From Streptomyces sp. H27-H1 (GTDB taxonomy: Bacteria > Actinomycetota > Actinomycetes > Streptomycetales > Streptomycetaceae): 51,288 bases of DNA. Where the stretch lies: NCBI RefSeq assembly GCF_026627445.1, contig NZ_JAPNLJ010000046.1, positions 1-51,288 on the forward strand, written 5' to 3'. The notes under the pieces were generated by a model, which was not told the DNA's origin, searched no databases, and saw only the letters and a list, made by a program, of their open reading frames with translations. Below are positions 29,481-36,931 of this stretch, piece after piece (the first letter of the stretch is position 1; the number at the start of each line of letters is the position of its first letter). The position numbers and the translations under genes were made by a program.

Positions 29481-30649
29481 CCTGGTGGCCGCACGCTATG
29501 CAGTGGAACGTGTCCTGTGTGGGCCGGTTCTCCTTGGCGGTGTGCCCGCATCCGGGGCACCGCCGGGAAGTATTGCGGGGGTCCACGGCCATCACTTCCC
29601 GCCCGGCACCCTCAGCCTTCGCGTTCAGGATCGCGAGGAACACCCCCCATCCGGCATCAGAGACCGAGCGGCTCAGCCCAGTCTTCGCGGCGGCCCCGTT
29701 GGGCAGGAAGCTACCCGGGATCTCAGTGTCGGGCTTCGGCCGGGCGGTCTTGACCATGTTGCGGATCTTGAGGTCTTCGTGCGCGATGAAGTCATGCTCA
29801 CGGACCAGGGCGTACGCGGTCTTGTGGGCGTGGTCCAGGCGCTGGCGGCGGACCTTGCCGTGCAGCTTCGCGACCTTGTCTACTGCCCGGCGGTGGTTGG
29901 CGGTGCGCTTGTCGCGGCGGACCCGGGGAAACCGGCTCAGGGCCTGCTGTGCGGCGGCGAGACGGCCCGCGTTGCTACGGCCGTGGCGCGGGTTGGGGAC
30001 GAAGGCACCATTCGAGTCGGCGAGGAAGTTCACGATGCCCATGTCGATGCCGACCACGCTGCCGGTCGCAGGGAGCGGATCGGGCTGCTCCTGCTCGGCA
30101 GTCAGGACGACGAACCACTTACGGCCCTCACGCTTGACCGACACCGTCTTGACCCTGCCGACCACGGGCCGGTACTGGTGCACCTTGACGTGCCCGACAC
30201 CTTGGAGGCGGACGCGGGTGACCGGATCGTGCGGGGTCGCATCCCAGCGGCAGCCGTCCCCGTCCTTCGGGAAGTCGACCGTGTCGAACCAGTTCACCCC
30301 ACGGAACCGGGGGTAGCCGGGGGCGTCGCCGGACTTGACCCGGCGGAAGAACGCGGTGAATGCCTTGTCCAAACGGCGGAGCGTGGCCTGCTGCGAGGAG
30401 AACGACCACCGGCCCTGCCGCTCCGGGTCGAACGCCCGGATCTCCTTGAGCTGCGCCGACTGCTGCCCGTACTTGACGCTCGTCTTCGACACATGCCGGT
30501 AGGCTTCACGCCGTTCCTGCAACGCCCCGTTGTACAGCGAGCAGTGGTCGCGCAGCATCTCGCCGAGCGCGATCGACTGACCCACGGTGGGCCGCATGAG
30601 GAACTTGTACGCACGGATCACCCGGCCCACCCCCTTCCAACTCCTGTGA
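29371..30649 (-). mobile_element. Solo IS200/IS605-type element carrying only tnpB
   Basis: The right end is defined by the hairpin at 29380-29399 followed by GTCAC. No Y1 TnpA transposase gene is present, so the element belongs to the IS1341-like solo-tnpB group and would need a helper to move. Left boundary uncertain: a TTGAT on the minus strand at 30654-30650 could be a target-adjacent motif, giving the end used here. No target duplication is expected for this class. Confidence 0.6.
29407..30621 (-). CDS. tnpB: TnpB, RNA-guided nuclease of IS200/IS605 family
   Basis: 404 residues from the GTG at 30621 (GGAAGGGGG upstream). The RuvC catalytic triad is intact: Asp193 (GIDMGIVNF), Glu282 (AHEDLKIRNM) and Asp384 (HADTVGAVNV). 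The zinc ribbon is CPGCGH at 355-360 and CIACGH at 374-379. The N-terminal domain RAYKFLMRPTVGQ is family-typical. Known TnpB proteins are guided by an RNA from their own 3' end and cut DNA next to a short motif. All catalytic residues are present, so it may be active. Flanked by a VWA protein gene and a PPOX gene. Confidence 0.92.
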   Translation of the reverse strand: MIRAYKFLMRPTVGQSIALGEMLRDHCSLYNGALQERREAYRHVSKTSVKYGQQSAQLKEIRAFDPERQGRWSFSSQQATLRRLDKAFTAFFRRVKSGDAPGYPRFRGVNWFDTVDFPKDGDGCRWDATPHDPVTRVRLQGVGHVKVHQYRPVVGRVKTVSVKREGRKWFVVLTAEQEQPDPLPATGSVVGIDMGIVNFLADSNGAFVPNPRHGRSNAGRLAAAQQALSRFPRVRRDKRTANHRRAVDKVAKLHGKVRRQRLDHAHKTAYALVREHDFIAHEDLKIRNMVKTARPKPDTEIPGSFLPNGAAAKTGLSRSVSDAGWGVFLAILNAKAEGAGREVMAVDPRNTSRRCPGCGHTAKENRPTQDTFHCIACGHQAHADTVGAVNVLRAGLVRRDANTA

Positions 30650-30774
30650 ATCAACATAGCCAGGGCCGCTGACAACGCAGCGAACTCCGGCGCTCCGCGC
30701 CTCCGGGCCAAGGACGCGTCTCCCTCCCCAGCTAAAACAGGGGATACCCACGCAAGATCAGGTATAGAGGTCTG

Positions 30775-31287
30775 ATGACGAACAACTGGGCCGTATTCGA
30801 AAAGGCGGAACCCGACTTCGCGGCGGCCGTGCAGGCCCGCTTCGCACAGTTCCCGCACCACGTCCTCGCGACCTTGCGCAAGGACGGCTCCCCCCGCGCG
30901 ACCGGATTGAACGTCGACGTCCGCGGCGGCGAGCTGTGGCTGGGCATGATGCCGGGTTCGATGAAGGGCAAGGACCTCCGGCGCGATCCGCGCTTCGCCC
31001 TGCACACCAACCCCGGCGCGGGCGAGACCATGCCCGACGGTGACGTAAGGATCTCCGGGCGGGCGGTGGAGATCGTGGAGCAGCCCGAGCTGCACCGGTA
31101 CGCGGAGGAGACCGAGTCCCCGCACCCCTTCGACCTCTTCCGCACCGAGCTGACGGAGGTGGTCCACGTGGGCGTCGAGGGCGACGACCTCGTGGTCCGC
31201 TCGTGGACCCCGGCCCACGGACTGCGCACCCTGCGCCGGGGCAATGACGACGAGCCGGTCCGCGAGGAGGACCAGGGCGCCTCCTAG
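30775..31287 (+). CDS. PPOX-class (F420/FMN-dependent) family protein
   Basis: 170 residues, split beta-barrel of the pyridoxamine-5'-phosphate-oxidase-like class: FPHHVLATLRKDGSPRATGL at 26-45, GELWLGMMPGSMKGKDLRRD (phosphate-binding Arg/Lys, about 52-71) and PRFALHTNPG. Such proteins use FMN or F420 as cofactor; substrate unknown. The ATG at 30775 follows weak ribosome sequence (AGAGGTCTG). The stop codon is interleaved with that of the convergent DUF1906 gene (CTAG), a 4-bp overlap. Confidence 0.82.
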   Translation: MTNNWAVFEKAEPDFAAAVQARFAQFPHHVLATLRKDGSPRATGLNVDVRGGELWLGMMPGSMKGKDLRRDPRFALHTNPGAGETMPDGDVRISGRAVEIVEQPELHRYAEETESPHPFDLFRTELTEVVHVGVEGDDLVVRSWTPAHGLRTLRRGNDDEPVREEDQGAS

Positions 31288-32699
31288 GTCCGGCCCACGG
31301 CCGCGTCCAGGGCCTTCAGAAGGCCACCCGGGGCCTTGCCCGAGGCCTTCGGGGTCTTCCCCGGGGCCTTGGGGGCCGCGCCCTTGCGGGCCGGGACCTT
31401 CGGGGCCTTGGCCGGGGTCGGGACGGTCCAGGCGCCGACGTCCACCCAGCTCCGGTCGATGTTGAGCTTCACGTCTCCGTACGTGGCGTCGTGGTCTCCC
31501 CGGAACTGATGGGCCCGGCGCCCTCCCGTCCACTGTCCGGTGCCGCCCGGCAGCCCCAGGTCGGCGTCGGTGACCGAGGCCGAGCCGTTCCAGCGGGCCA
31601 CCCACAGCACGTCGGGCATGGCGTCCGGAGCCTGGGCGTAGTGGGCGCTCAGCGCCTTGGCCCCGGAGCTCGCCGATACGTAGGCGGCCGCCCCGTAGCC
31701 CAGTTCGTGCAGCCGGACCGTCCAGGCCGTGAGGTAGGCGACGACCGGGGCGTCCCAGGTGGCCCGGTCCGTGTAGTTCTCCAGGTCGTTGTAGAGGACC
31801 GTGTGCTCGGCCAAACCCAGTGCCGCGGCCGCGTGGGCCGCGCCCTCGGCCTCGGCCCGGCCCTGCTCGTTGGCCTCCGAGGGGTCGGTGGAGAGCCCCG
31901 TGGAGGAGCTGTTCCAGGGCTGGGGGCCGACCCAGATCGGCATCAGGTGCCAGCCCGCCTCGGCCTGCCGGCTCACCCATCGGGCGGTCAGCTGCGGCTG
32001 GGCGCAGGCGCGGGCGCGACCGCCGATGTAGACGCCGACGGCGCCGAAGGGCGAGTCGGCCCGCCAGGCGTTCATGGTCCGCTGGGTGGGGGCCGTGCAG
32101 GCGTCGAAGCCCTCGCCGGTGAAGGGGCCCTGGACGCGGGTACGGGGACCCGCGCCGACGACGCCGACCGGCTCGGCCGGGACCGGGCCGGGGGCGGCCG
32201 GGGGTACCAGGGCTCGGGCCCGGGTGAGTACCGCGCGCACGGCCTCGGGGGTGGACGCGTAGGAGACGGTGGCCATCACCCCGGCACGGCGCAGGGTGTA
32301 GCGGATCTCGTTGCTGTCGCCCCGGACCTTCGGCAGGGGGTCGCCCTCGTCGCCGCCGACGGTGGGGACGTCGGCGCGCGGCGGGGCTCCGTCGAGCGGC
32401 TCCAGGTGCAGGGTGTCCGCGCGGGGGGCGGCGGCGCGGGCGGCCCCGCATTCGCCCTGGGCCCCGGCGTGCCCGAGGTAGAGGGTGGGCAGGTCCAGGC
32501 GCAGGCAGGCGTCGGGGTTCCGGTCGAGGTCGACGACCCGCCAGTCGGCGGGGAGGGTGAGGCGCAGCCCGCGGTAGTCGACGGTGCGGCCGTCGGCGGT
32601 GCGGCCGTCGTTGCTGCGGCCGTCGACGGCTCCGAGGGGGACGGGAGCGAGCAGCGCGGCGCCCAGCAGGCAGCTCAACGTGATCTGGGAGGGGAGCAT
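31284..32699 (-). CDS. DUF1906 glycoside-hydrolase-like secreted protein (Rv2525c-like)
   Basis: 471 residues. Hydrophobic N-terminus (ITLSCLLGAALLAPVPLGAV) suggests export. An N-terminal region (about 30-180) of unknown fold precedes the DUF1906 domain (about 195-430), marked by GFDACTAPTQRTMNAWR, VYIGGRARACAQPQLTARWV, LMPIWVGPQ, VLYNDLENY with the putative catalytic acidic pair, and GQWTGGRRAHQFRGDHDATY. The C-terminal 45 residues are Lys/Pro/Ala-rich. The Rv2525c group is tied to cell-wall glycans and Tat export; no RR motif is seen here. The start at 32699 has only weak GTGGG upstream. Confidence 0.82.
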   Translation of the reverse strand: MLPSQITLSCLLGAALLAPVPLGAVDGRSNDGRTADGRTVDYRGLRLTLPADWRVVDLDRNPDACLRLDLPTLYLGHAGAQGECGAARAAAPRADTLHLEPLDGAPPRADVPTVGGDEGDPLPKVRGDSNEIRYTLRRAGVMATVSYASTPEAVRAVLTRARALVPPAAPGPVPAEPVGVVGAGPRTRVQGPFTGEGFDACTAPTQRTMNAWRADSPFGAVGVYIGGRARACAQPQLTARWVSRQAEAGWHLMPIWVGPQPWNSSSTGLSTDPSEANEQGRAEAEGAAHAAAALGLAEHTVLYNDLENYTDRATWDAPVVAYLTAWTVRLHELGYGAAAYVSASSGAKALSAHYAQAPDAMPDVLWVARWNGSASVTDADLGLPGGTGQWTGGRRAHQFRGDHDATYGDVKLNIDRSWVDVGAWTVPTPAKAPKVPARKGAAPKAPGKTPKASGKAPGGLLKALDAAVGRT

Positions 32700-32809
32700 G
32701 TGACCCACTGTTACCAGAAGGCCCGGGGGTTGCCGCAGAGGCACGAGAGCCCGCGGTCACCTGTTGACGGGACGGCCGCACCGCACCACGCCCCCACGCC
32801 CGGGACCCA

Positions 32810-32901
32810 GGGCGTGCCTTCTCGGATCAGGCCGGGCCCGCGGCGCCCGGCTTGATCCGGCCTGATCCGGCCTGATCCGACCGGATCCCAAAAGCACGCC
32901 C
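32810..32901 (-). repeat. Long imperfect stem-loop with 10-bp tandem repeats
   Basis: The outer arms are GGGCGTGC (32810-32817) and GCACGCCC (32894-32901). Inside, GGATCAGGCCGGG (32824-32836) pairs with CCCGGCTTGATCC (32846-32858), followed by TGATCCGGCC at 32853-32862 and 32863-32872, TGATCCGACC at 32873-32882 and GGATCC. It begins at the MarR stop codon, so it may serve as its terminator. The layout resembles a dispersed palindromic unit. Confidence 0.7.
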
Positions 32902-33392
32902 TAGCCCGTCACCGGCCGGCTCTTGCTCCGGCGGGGTGCGGTGGCGCCGCGGATCTCCTCCGTGGCCGCGCGGAACGCGGGCGCGGCGCGGGCGAAGTAG
33001 TCGAACAGCACGGCCTGGTGCTCGGGCGGGTAGGAGCCGATCACCGCCGCGATGTGCCGGCGGGCCGGGCCGACCACGTCCTCGATGCGGTCCAGCGCGT
33101 CCGCGACGGGCTCCACGATGACCCGGCGCCGGTCGCCCGGATCGGCTGCCCGGCGGGCATAGCCGGCCCGTTCGAGGCGGTCGATGAGCCGAGTGGTCGC
33201 GCCCGTGGTCAGCCCGGTGCGCGTGGCGAGCTCACCGGAGGACAGGCCCCCCTCCAGGGTGATGAGGCTGAGGGCGTACCACTCGGAGGTGTGCAAGCCG
33301 GCCGCCTCCGCACTGGCCACACCCTGGAGTCCGACGGCGTCCAGGTACTGCCGGAAGACCGTGTGCGCGTCCGCGCCGCCACCTGTTGCCAT
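32901..33392 (-). CDS. MarR-family transcriptional regulator
   Basis: 163 residues. Winged helix about 45-105: SEWYALSLITLEGGLSSGEL, ATRTGLTTGATTRLIDRL (recognition helix) and AGYARRAADPGDRRRVIVEP (wing with DxR motif). Divergent from the SgcJ-like gene across a region holding three matching half-sites (33417-33458), so it should repress itself and the SgcJ-like genes. The inducer is unknown; MarR proteins usually bind small phenolics or oxidants. Start at 33392; GGAGGCGAT lies upstream. Confidence 0.88.
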   Translation of the reverse strand: MATGGGADAHTVFRQYLDAVGLQGVASAEAAGLHTSEWYALSLITLEGGLSSGELATRTGLTTGATTRLIDRLERAGYARRAADPGDRRRVIVEPVADALDRIEDVVGPARRHIAAVIGSYPPEHQAVLFDYFARAAPAFRAATEEIRGATAPRRSKSRPVTG

Positions 33393-33416
33393 TTTCGGGA
33401 TCGCCTCCTACCTTTA

Positions 33417-33458
33417 TATCTGCACGCATGCAGATACTGTGTTCGATCAGTATCTGCA
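33417..33458. promoter_or_regulatory. Triple half-site MarR operator
   Basis: TATCTGCA at 33417-33424, TGCAGATACTG at 33429-33439 and CAGTATCTGCA at 33448-33458. The first pair forms a perfect 8-bp inverted repeat with a 4-nt spacer. The second pair forms a perfect 11-bp inverted repeat with an 8-nt spacer. It lies between marR (start 33392) and the SgcJ-like gene (start 33488). Confidence 0.8.
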
Positions 33459-33487
33459 TCAGTCTAACCAATTGGGAGTGGTCCGTC

Positions 33488-33958
33488 ATGCAGTCCACCA
33501 GCGAGTCCGGCGCCGTCGCCGCCGTCCAGGCCGTGCTGAACCGCCTCGTGTCCGCCTGGGAGCACCACGACGCCGAGGCCTACGGCGAGCTGTTCACCGA
33601 GGACGCCACCTACATCACCTACGTCGGCACCTTCTACCAGGGGCGCCGCGACATCGTGGAGAGCCACCGCACCCTCTTCGCCGGCTTCCTCAAGGGCACC
33701 CGACTGGCGGACGAGATCCTCGACGTCCGCTTCTACGGGCCCGGCGTGGCCGTGGTGAACGGCCGCGGGGACACCTACAAGGGCAAACACCCGGAGAAGC
33801 TCGGCAAGATCCAGACGTACACCCTCGTCCGCGACACGGACACCGGCGCGGACGGGCAGTGGCGCATCGCCGCATTCCAGAACACCAAGCGCAAGCCGCT
33901 GATGGAGGCCGTGTCCTACCGGTTCGCCCCGGGCCTGGTCCCGGCCGCCGAGCACTGA
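33488..33958 (+). CDS. SgcJ/EcaC-type SnoaL-like protein, soluble
   Basis: 156 residues of the NTF2/SnoaL-like fold. SAWEHHDAEAYGELFTEDATY (about 22-42, split here), TYVGTFYQGRRDIVESHRTL, LDVRFYGPGVAVVNGRGDTY and QWRIAAFQNTKRKPLM match the SgcJ/EcaC group, usually seen near polyketide or oxidative pathways; activity unproven. The ATG at 33488 is 30 nt past the MarR half-site. The gene downstream is a membrane-anchored copy. No signal peptide. Confidence 0.85.
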   Translation: MQSTSESGAVAAVQAVLNRLVSAWEHHDAEAYGELFTEDATYITYVGTFYQGRRDIVESHRTLFAGFLKGTRLADEILDVRFYGPGVAVVNGRGDTYKGKHPEKLGKIQTYTLVRDTDTGADGQWRIAAFQNTKRKPLMEAVSYRFAPGLVPAAEH

Positions 33959-34016
33959 CGTGCAGAGCCGCCGGCCTTCACCCCCCACCGACCCGACGAC
34001 CTTACGGAGAGCCCGC

Positions 34017-34724
34017 ATGACCACCGATCTCGCCACCGACCCCACCACGGACCCCACCACCGGCCCGGGGGCGGCCCCTCGCGGCGGGGCCGGCACCCCG
34101 GCCGCCCCGCCCGCGTCACCCCGCCGACGCCGACGCACCCTCAAGCGCGCCCTGATCACCACCGCGCTCGCCCTCGGCGTGACGGCCGGCGGGGGCTACC
34201 TGTGGCTCGACTCCACCTTGGAGCTCAAGGTCACCGGCGCCGCGGAGTGCACCGCCGTCGCCCCGGCCGGGACCGGCTCCGGGACCGGAGACCGCGACGC
34301 CGTCTGCGGGGTGCTGTCCTCGCTGACCTCGGCCTGGGGCGCCGCCGACGCCGACGCGTACGGAGCCCTCTTCACGCAGGACGCCACGTACACGACCTAC
34401 GTCGGCACCCACTACCAGGGCCGCGGCGACATCACCGAAGCCCACCGTGCCCTCTTCGGCGGCTTCGTCAAGGGGACGAAGCTGGCCGACTCGGTGCTGG
34501 GCATCCGCTTCCTCGGCCCCGACGCGGCCGTCGTCACCAGCCGCGGCGACACCTATACGGGCGGGCGGCCGCAAGAGCTGTCGAAGGTACAGACGTACAC
34601 GCTGGCCCGCGAGGGCGACGGGCGGTGGCGGATCGCCGCCTTCCAGAACACCCAGCGCCGGCCGGTCATGGAGAAGGCCTCCTTCCTGCTGTCTCCCGGC
34701 ACGGTGCCCGGGGCCGAGAAATGA
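34017..34724 (+). CDS. SgcJ/EcaC-type SnoaL-like protein, membrane-anchored
   Basis: 235 residues: a Thr/Pro/Ala cytoplasmic tail (1-35), RRRRR basic cluster near 36-40, one transmembrane helix at about 44-65, then an extracytoplasmic SnoaL-like domain from about 85. Domain landmarks repeat those of the previous gene (TYTTYVGTHYQGRGDITEAH, RFLGPDAAVVTSRGDTYTGG, RWRIAAFQNTQRRPVM), indicating tandem duplication with added anchor. The start follows GGAGA. It ends in an ATGA overlap with the SDR gene, so all three genes form one MarR-controlled operon. Confidence 0.85.
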   Translation: MTTDLATDPTTDPTTGPGAAPRGGAGTPAAPPASPRRRRRTLKRALITTALALGVTAGGGYLWLDSTLELKVTGAAECTAVAPAGTGSGTGDRDAVCGVLSSLTSAWGAADADAYGALFTQDATYTTYVGTHYQGRGDITEAHRALFGGFVKGTKLADSVLGIRFLGPDAAVVTSRGDTYTGGRPQELSKVQTYTLAREGDGRWRIAAFQNTQRRPVMEKASFLLSPGTVPGAEK

Positions 34725-35485
34725 CCGCACGCGCCGCCCTGGTCACCGGGGCCAGCTCGGGCATCGGCCTGGCCTTCGCCCGCGAACTCGCCGCGACCGG
34801 CTGGACCGTGACGGCCGTGGCCCGGGGCGAGGACCGGTTGCGCGCCCTCGTCGGGGAACTCGGCCCCGGCCACCGCTACCTGGCCGCCGACCTCTCGACC
34901 CCCGGGGGGCAGGAGCTGGTCGCCGCCGAGCTGGTCCGCCACCCCGTCGAACTGCTGGTCAACAACGCCGGCGCCGCCCACCACGGCCCCTTCACCGGGA
35001 CCGGCCCGCAGGAGGCACTGGCCGCCATGCACCTGGGCGGCGACGCCGTCGTCGTACTGGCGCACGCCTTCCTCTCGGGGGCCCGGCGCGGGGACGCCCT
35101 CATCAACGTCTCCTCCACCCTCGCGCACGCCCCGGCCCCGGGCCTCGCCGTCTACAGCGCCGGCAAGGCCTTCGTGACCGCGCTCTCCGAAGCCCTCTGG
35201 TACGAGCAACGCCCTCTCGGCGTCCACGTCATGGCCCTCTGCCCCGGCCCGACGTCCACGGAGTCGCTGTCGCAGCCGGAGGCGGACGCGGCGGCCGGCT
35301 CCCCCCGCCACCAGGACGCCCCGGCCGCCATGGTCCAGAGCGCGCGGGCCGTCGTACGCACCGCCCTGCGCGCCCTGGACCGCCGCACCGGCCCCACCGT
35401 CGTCCCCGGGCGGGCGAACTCCTTCTTCGTCCTCGCCGCCCGCCTGCTGCCGCGCCGCACGCTCCTGGCGATGCTCAGCCGCTAG
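34721..35485 (+). CDS. SDR-family oxidoreductase (DltE/YqjQ-like)
   Basis: 254 residues. TGASSGIG at 9-16, ADLSTPGGQ, VNNAGAAHHGPF, NVSSTLAH with catalytic Ser, and YSAGKAF. It resembles the classical SDR subgroup with a C-terminal hydrophobic tail (SFFVLAARLLPRRTLLAML), which may associate with membrane like its anchored SnoaL neighbour. The start overlaps the SnoaL-like stop (ATGA). Third gene of the MarR operon; substrate unknown. Confidence 0.87.
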   Translation: MTARAALVTGASSGIGLAFARELAATGWTVTAVARGEDRLRALVGELGPGHRYLAADLSTPGGQELVAAELVRHPVELLVNNAGAAHHGPFTGTGPQEALAAMHLGGDAVVVLAHAFLSGARRGDALINVSSTLAHAPAPGLAVYSAGKAFVTALSEALWYEQRPLGVHVMALCPGPTSTESLSQPEADAAAGSPRHQDAPAAMVQSARAVVRTALRALDRRTGPTVVPGRANSFFVLAARLLPRRTLLAMLSR

Positions 35486-35500
35486 GACGGGAGGCGGTGG

Positions 35501-36589
35501 CTACTCCTGCTGGTCCTGGAAGGCGGGCAGGGCGAAGATCCGTTCCTTCCCCGTCTCCTCCATGAGCTCGACGAGCGGCAGCACCAGCTCCCACAGGTCC
35601 TGCTTGTCGACCTCCTGTACGAGTCCTTGGAGCTCCGCGTCGCCGAGCCCGGCGGCGGCGTCGGCCACCACCTTGCGCGCCTCCTCGGGCAGTACGCCGA
35701 CCAGTGGCAGGAAGGCGCCCCACCGTTCGGTCGCCACGACGGCCCGTACCACTGCGGCCAGTACCTGTGGATCCCGCAGGGAGTCCAGCCGGGCCACGGC
35801 GAGCCGGTCCTCCTCACCGAGCAGCGCCACGAGCGGGAGCAGGGACCCCCACAGCCCCTCGGCGTGCGCCACCCGCACGAGCGAATCGAGCTCGGCCCCG
35901 CCGAGGCGGGCGGTGAGCTCGGCGATCCGCAGCCGCTGGTCGCCGCCGACCATCGCCGCGACACCGAGGGCCTCCTCCCAGAGCCCCTCGGCGGCCGCGG
36001 CCCGTACCAGTGCGCCGAGCCGGTCGTCGCCCATGAGCTCCAGGATCCTGGGCAGCCGCTCGGGCAGGTCGACGTAGAAGCCGGCCCGCAGTACCGCCGC
36101 GTCGTCCACCTGGTCCAGGATCCGGCGGAGCACCTGGTCCCGCATGTGCCCGACGAACCGGCCCATGGTGAGGTGGTCGCGGTTCTCGGCGAGGGTGGTG
36201 GCGATGCGTACGACGAGTCCCTCGTCGAGCCGGTCCACGATCCCGGCGATCTTCCGGGGGTCCAGGTGCCCGCAGGCCTCGGCGGTGAAGGAGACGGGCA
36301 GCTTCTCGATGATGGCGGCGGCCCGGCCCGACTCCAGCCGGCCGGCCACCCCGGCGGCCAGCCGGGGCCCGAGCGCCTTCTGCGAGATGGCGGCCGCCAC
36401 CCCGGCCGGCACCAGCTTGGTGGCGGCGGCGATCCGGTCGAGCATGTCGGGCGCGCCGTCGTTGAGCACGCCGCTGACCTGCTCCCGGAACGCCCGTACG
36501 TCCTCGTCGGGCAGCCCGCGCAGGAAGCCGAGCCCTCCGGCGTCCGCGCCCACCAGCCGGGCGATCTTCTCCACTTCGGCGCGGCTCAC
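35501..36589 (-). CDS. Alpha-helical repeat protein of unknown function
   Basis: 362 residues from a GTG at 36589 overlapping the upstream small gene (GTGA). No enzyme motif is visible. It is built of repeated ~30-40-residue amphipathic helix pairs: IIEKLPVSFTAEACGHLDPR, IVDRLDEGLVVRIATTLAEN, LPRILELMGDDRLGALVRAA, LLPLVALLGEEDRLAVARLD, FLPLVGVLPEEARKVVADAA and LVLPLVELMEETGKERIFAL. Recurrent WG/WE plus LPLV motifs suggest HEAT- or MgtE-N-like scaffolding. No signal peptide or membrane helix. Possible partner of the 74-residue protein with which it is co-translated. Confidence 0.75.
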   Translation of the reverse strand: MSRAEVEKIARLVGADAGGLGFLRGLPDEDVRAFREQVSGVLNDGAPDMLDRIAAATKLVPAGVAAAISQKALGPRLAAGVAGRLESGRAAAIIEKLPVSFTAEACGHLDPRKIAGIVDRLDEGLVVRIATTLAENRDHLTMGRFVGHMRDQVLRRILDQVDDAAVLRAGFYVDLPERLPRILELMGDDRLGALVRAAAAEGLWEEALGVAAMVGGDQRLRIAELTARLGGAELDSLVRVAHAEGLWGSLLPLVALLGEEDRLAVARLDSLRDPQVLAAVVRAVVATERWGAFLPLVGVLPEEARKVVADAAAGLGDAELQGLVQEVDKQDLWELVLPLVELMEETGKERIFALPAFQDQQE

Positions 36590-36810
36590 CGGAACAGCAC
36601 CTTGCGCACGGCGCCGCGCGCGAGGGCCGGAACCAGCCCGAGCGCTTCCTCGGCGGCCTGGTTCAGGCCTTCGGCCTGCCGCGCCCGCTCCGCTTTGAGC
36701 GCCGCGGCGAGCCGCGCGAGCTCCCCCGCGTCCAGTTCCGCGAACGACGCGGGGGGCTGGGCGCCCCCCAACTCCCCACTCAACCGGCCCATTTCCTCAT
36801 CGGTACGCAC
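36586..36810 (-). CDS. Small hypothetical protein co-translated with the helical-repeat protein
   Basis: 74 residues if started at the GTG at 36810 (VRTDEEMGRLSGELGG, with AGGTCG upstream). An open frame continues to a TTG at 36882, but that codon lies inside a 17-bp palindrome and was rejected. The middle is a charged helix (FAELDAGELARLAAALKAER) that could form a coiled coil. Function unknown; the 4-bp overlap with the next gene implies joint use. Confidence 0.6.
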   Translation of the reverse strand: MRTDEEMGRLSGELGGAQPPASFAELDAGELARLAAALKAERARQAEGLNQAAEEALGLVPALARGAVRKVLFR

Positions 36811-36866
36811 GGGACGACCTCCCACACCCAAGACGACACGACCGCTCGCGTCGAGCGTGACGCTGC

Positions 36867-36883
36867 ATTGACTATTAGTCAAT
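36867..36883. promoter_or_regulatory. Perfect 17-bp palindrome upstream of the helical-repeat operon
   Basis: ATTGACTATTAGTCAAT, fully symmetric around a central T. An AT-rich island in GC-rich DNA between the small gene (36810) and the molybdenum hydroxylase (ends 36932). Operator-like; no regulator gene is adjacent. Confidence 0.6.
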
Positions 36884-36931
36884 ACTCGTGGGTAGCCGGG
36901 AGTTCCACTGTTGTGCGCGCCCCTCTCGGCG

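Noticed and set aside
36810..36882. TTG at 36882 as start of the small protein
   Set aside because: It is part of a perfect palindrome more likely to bind a regulator.
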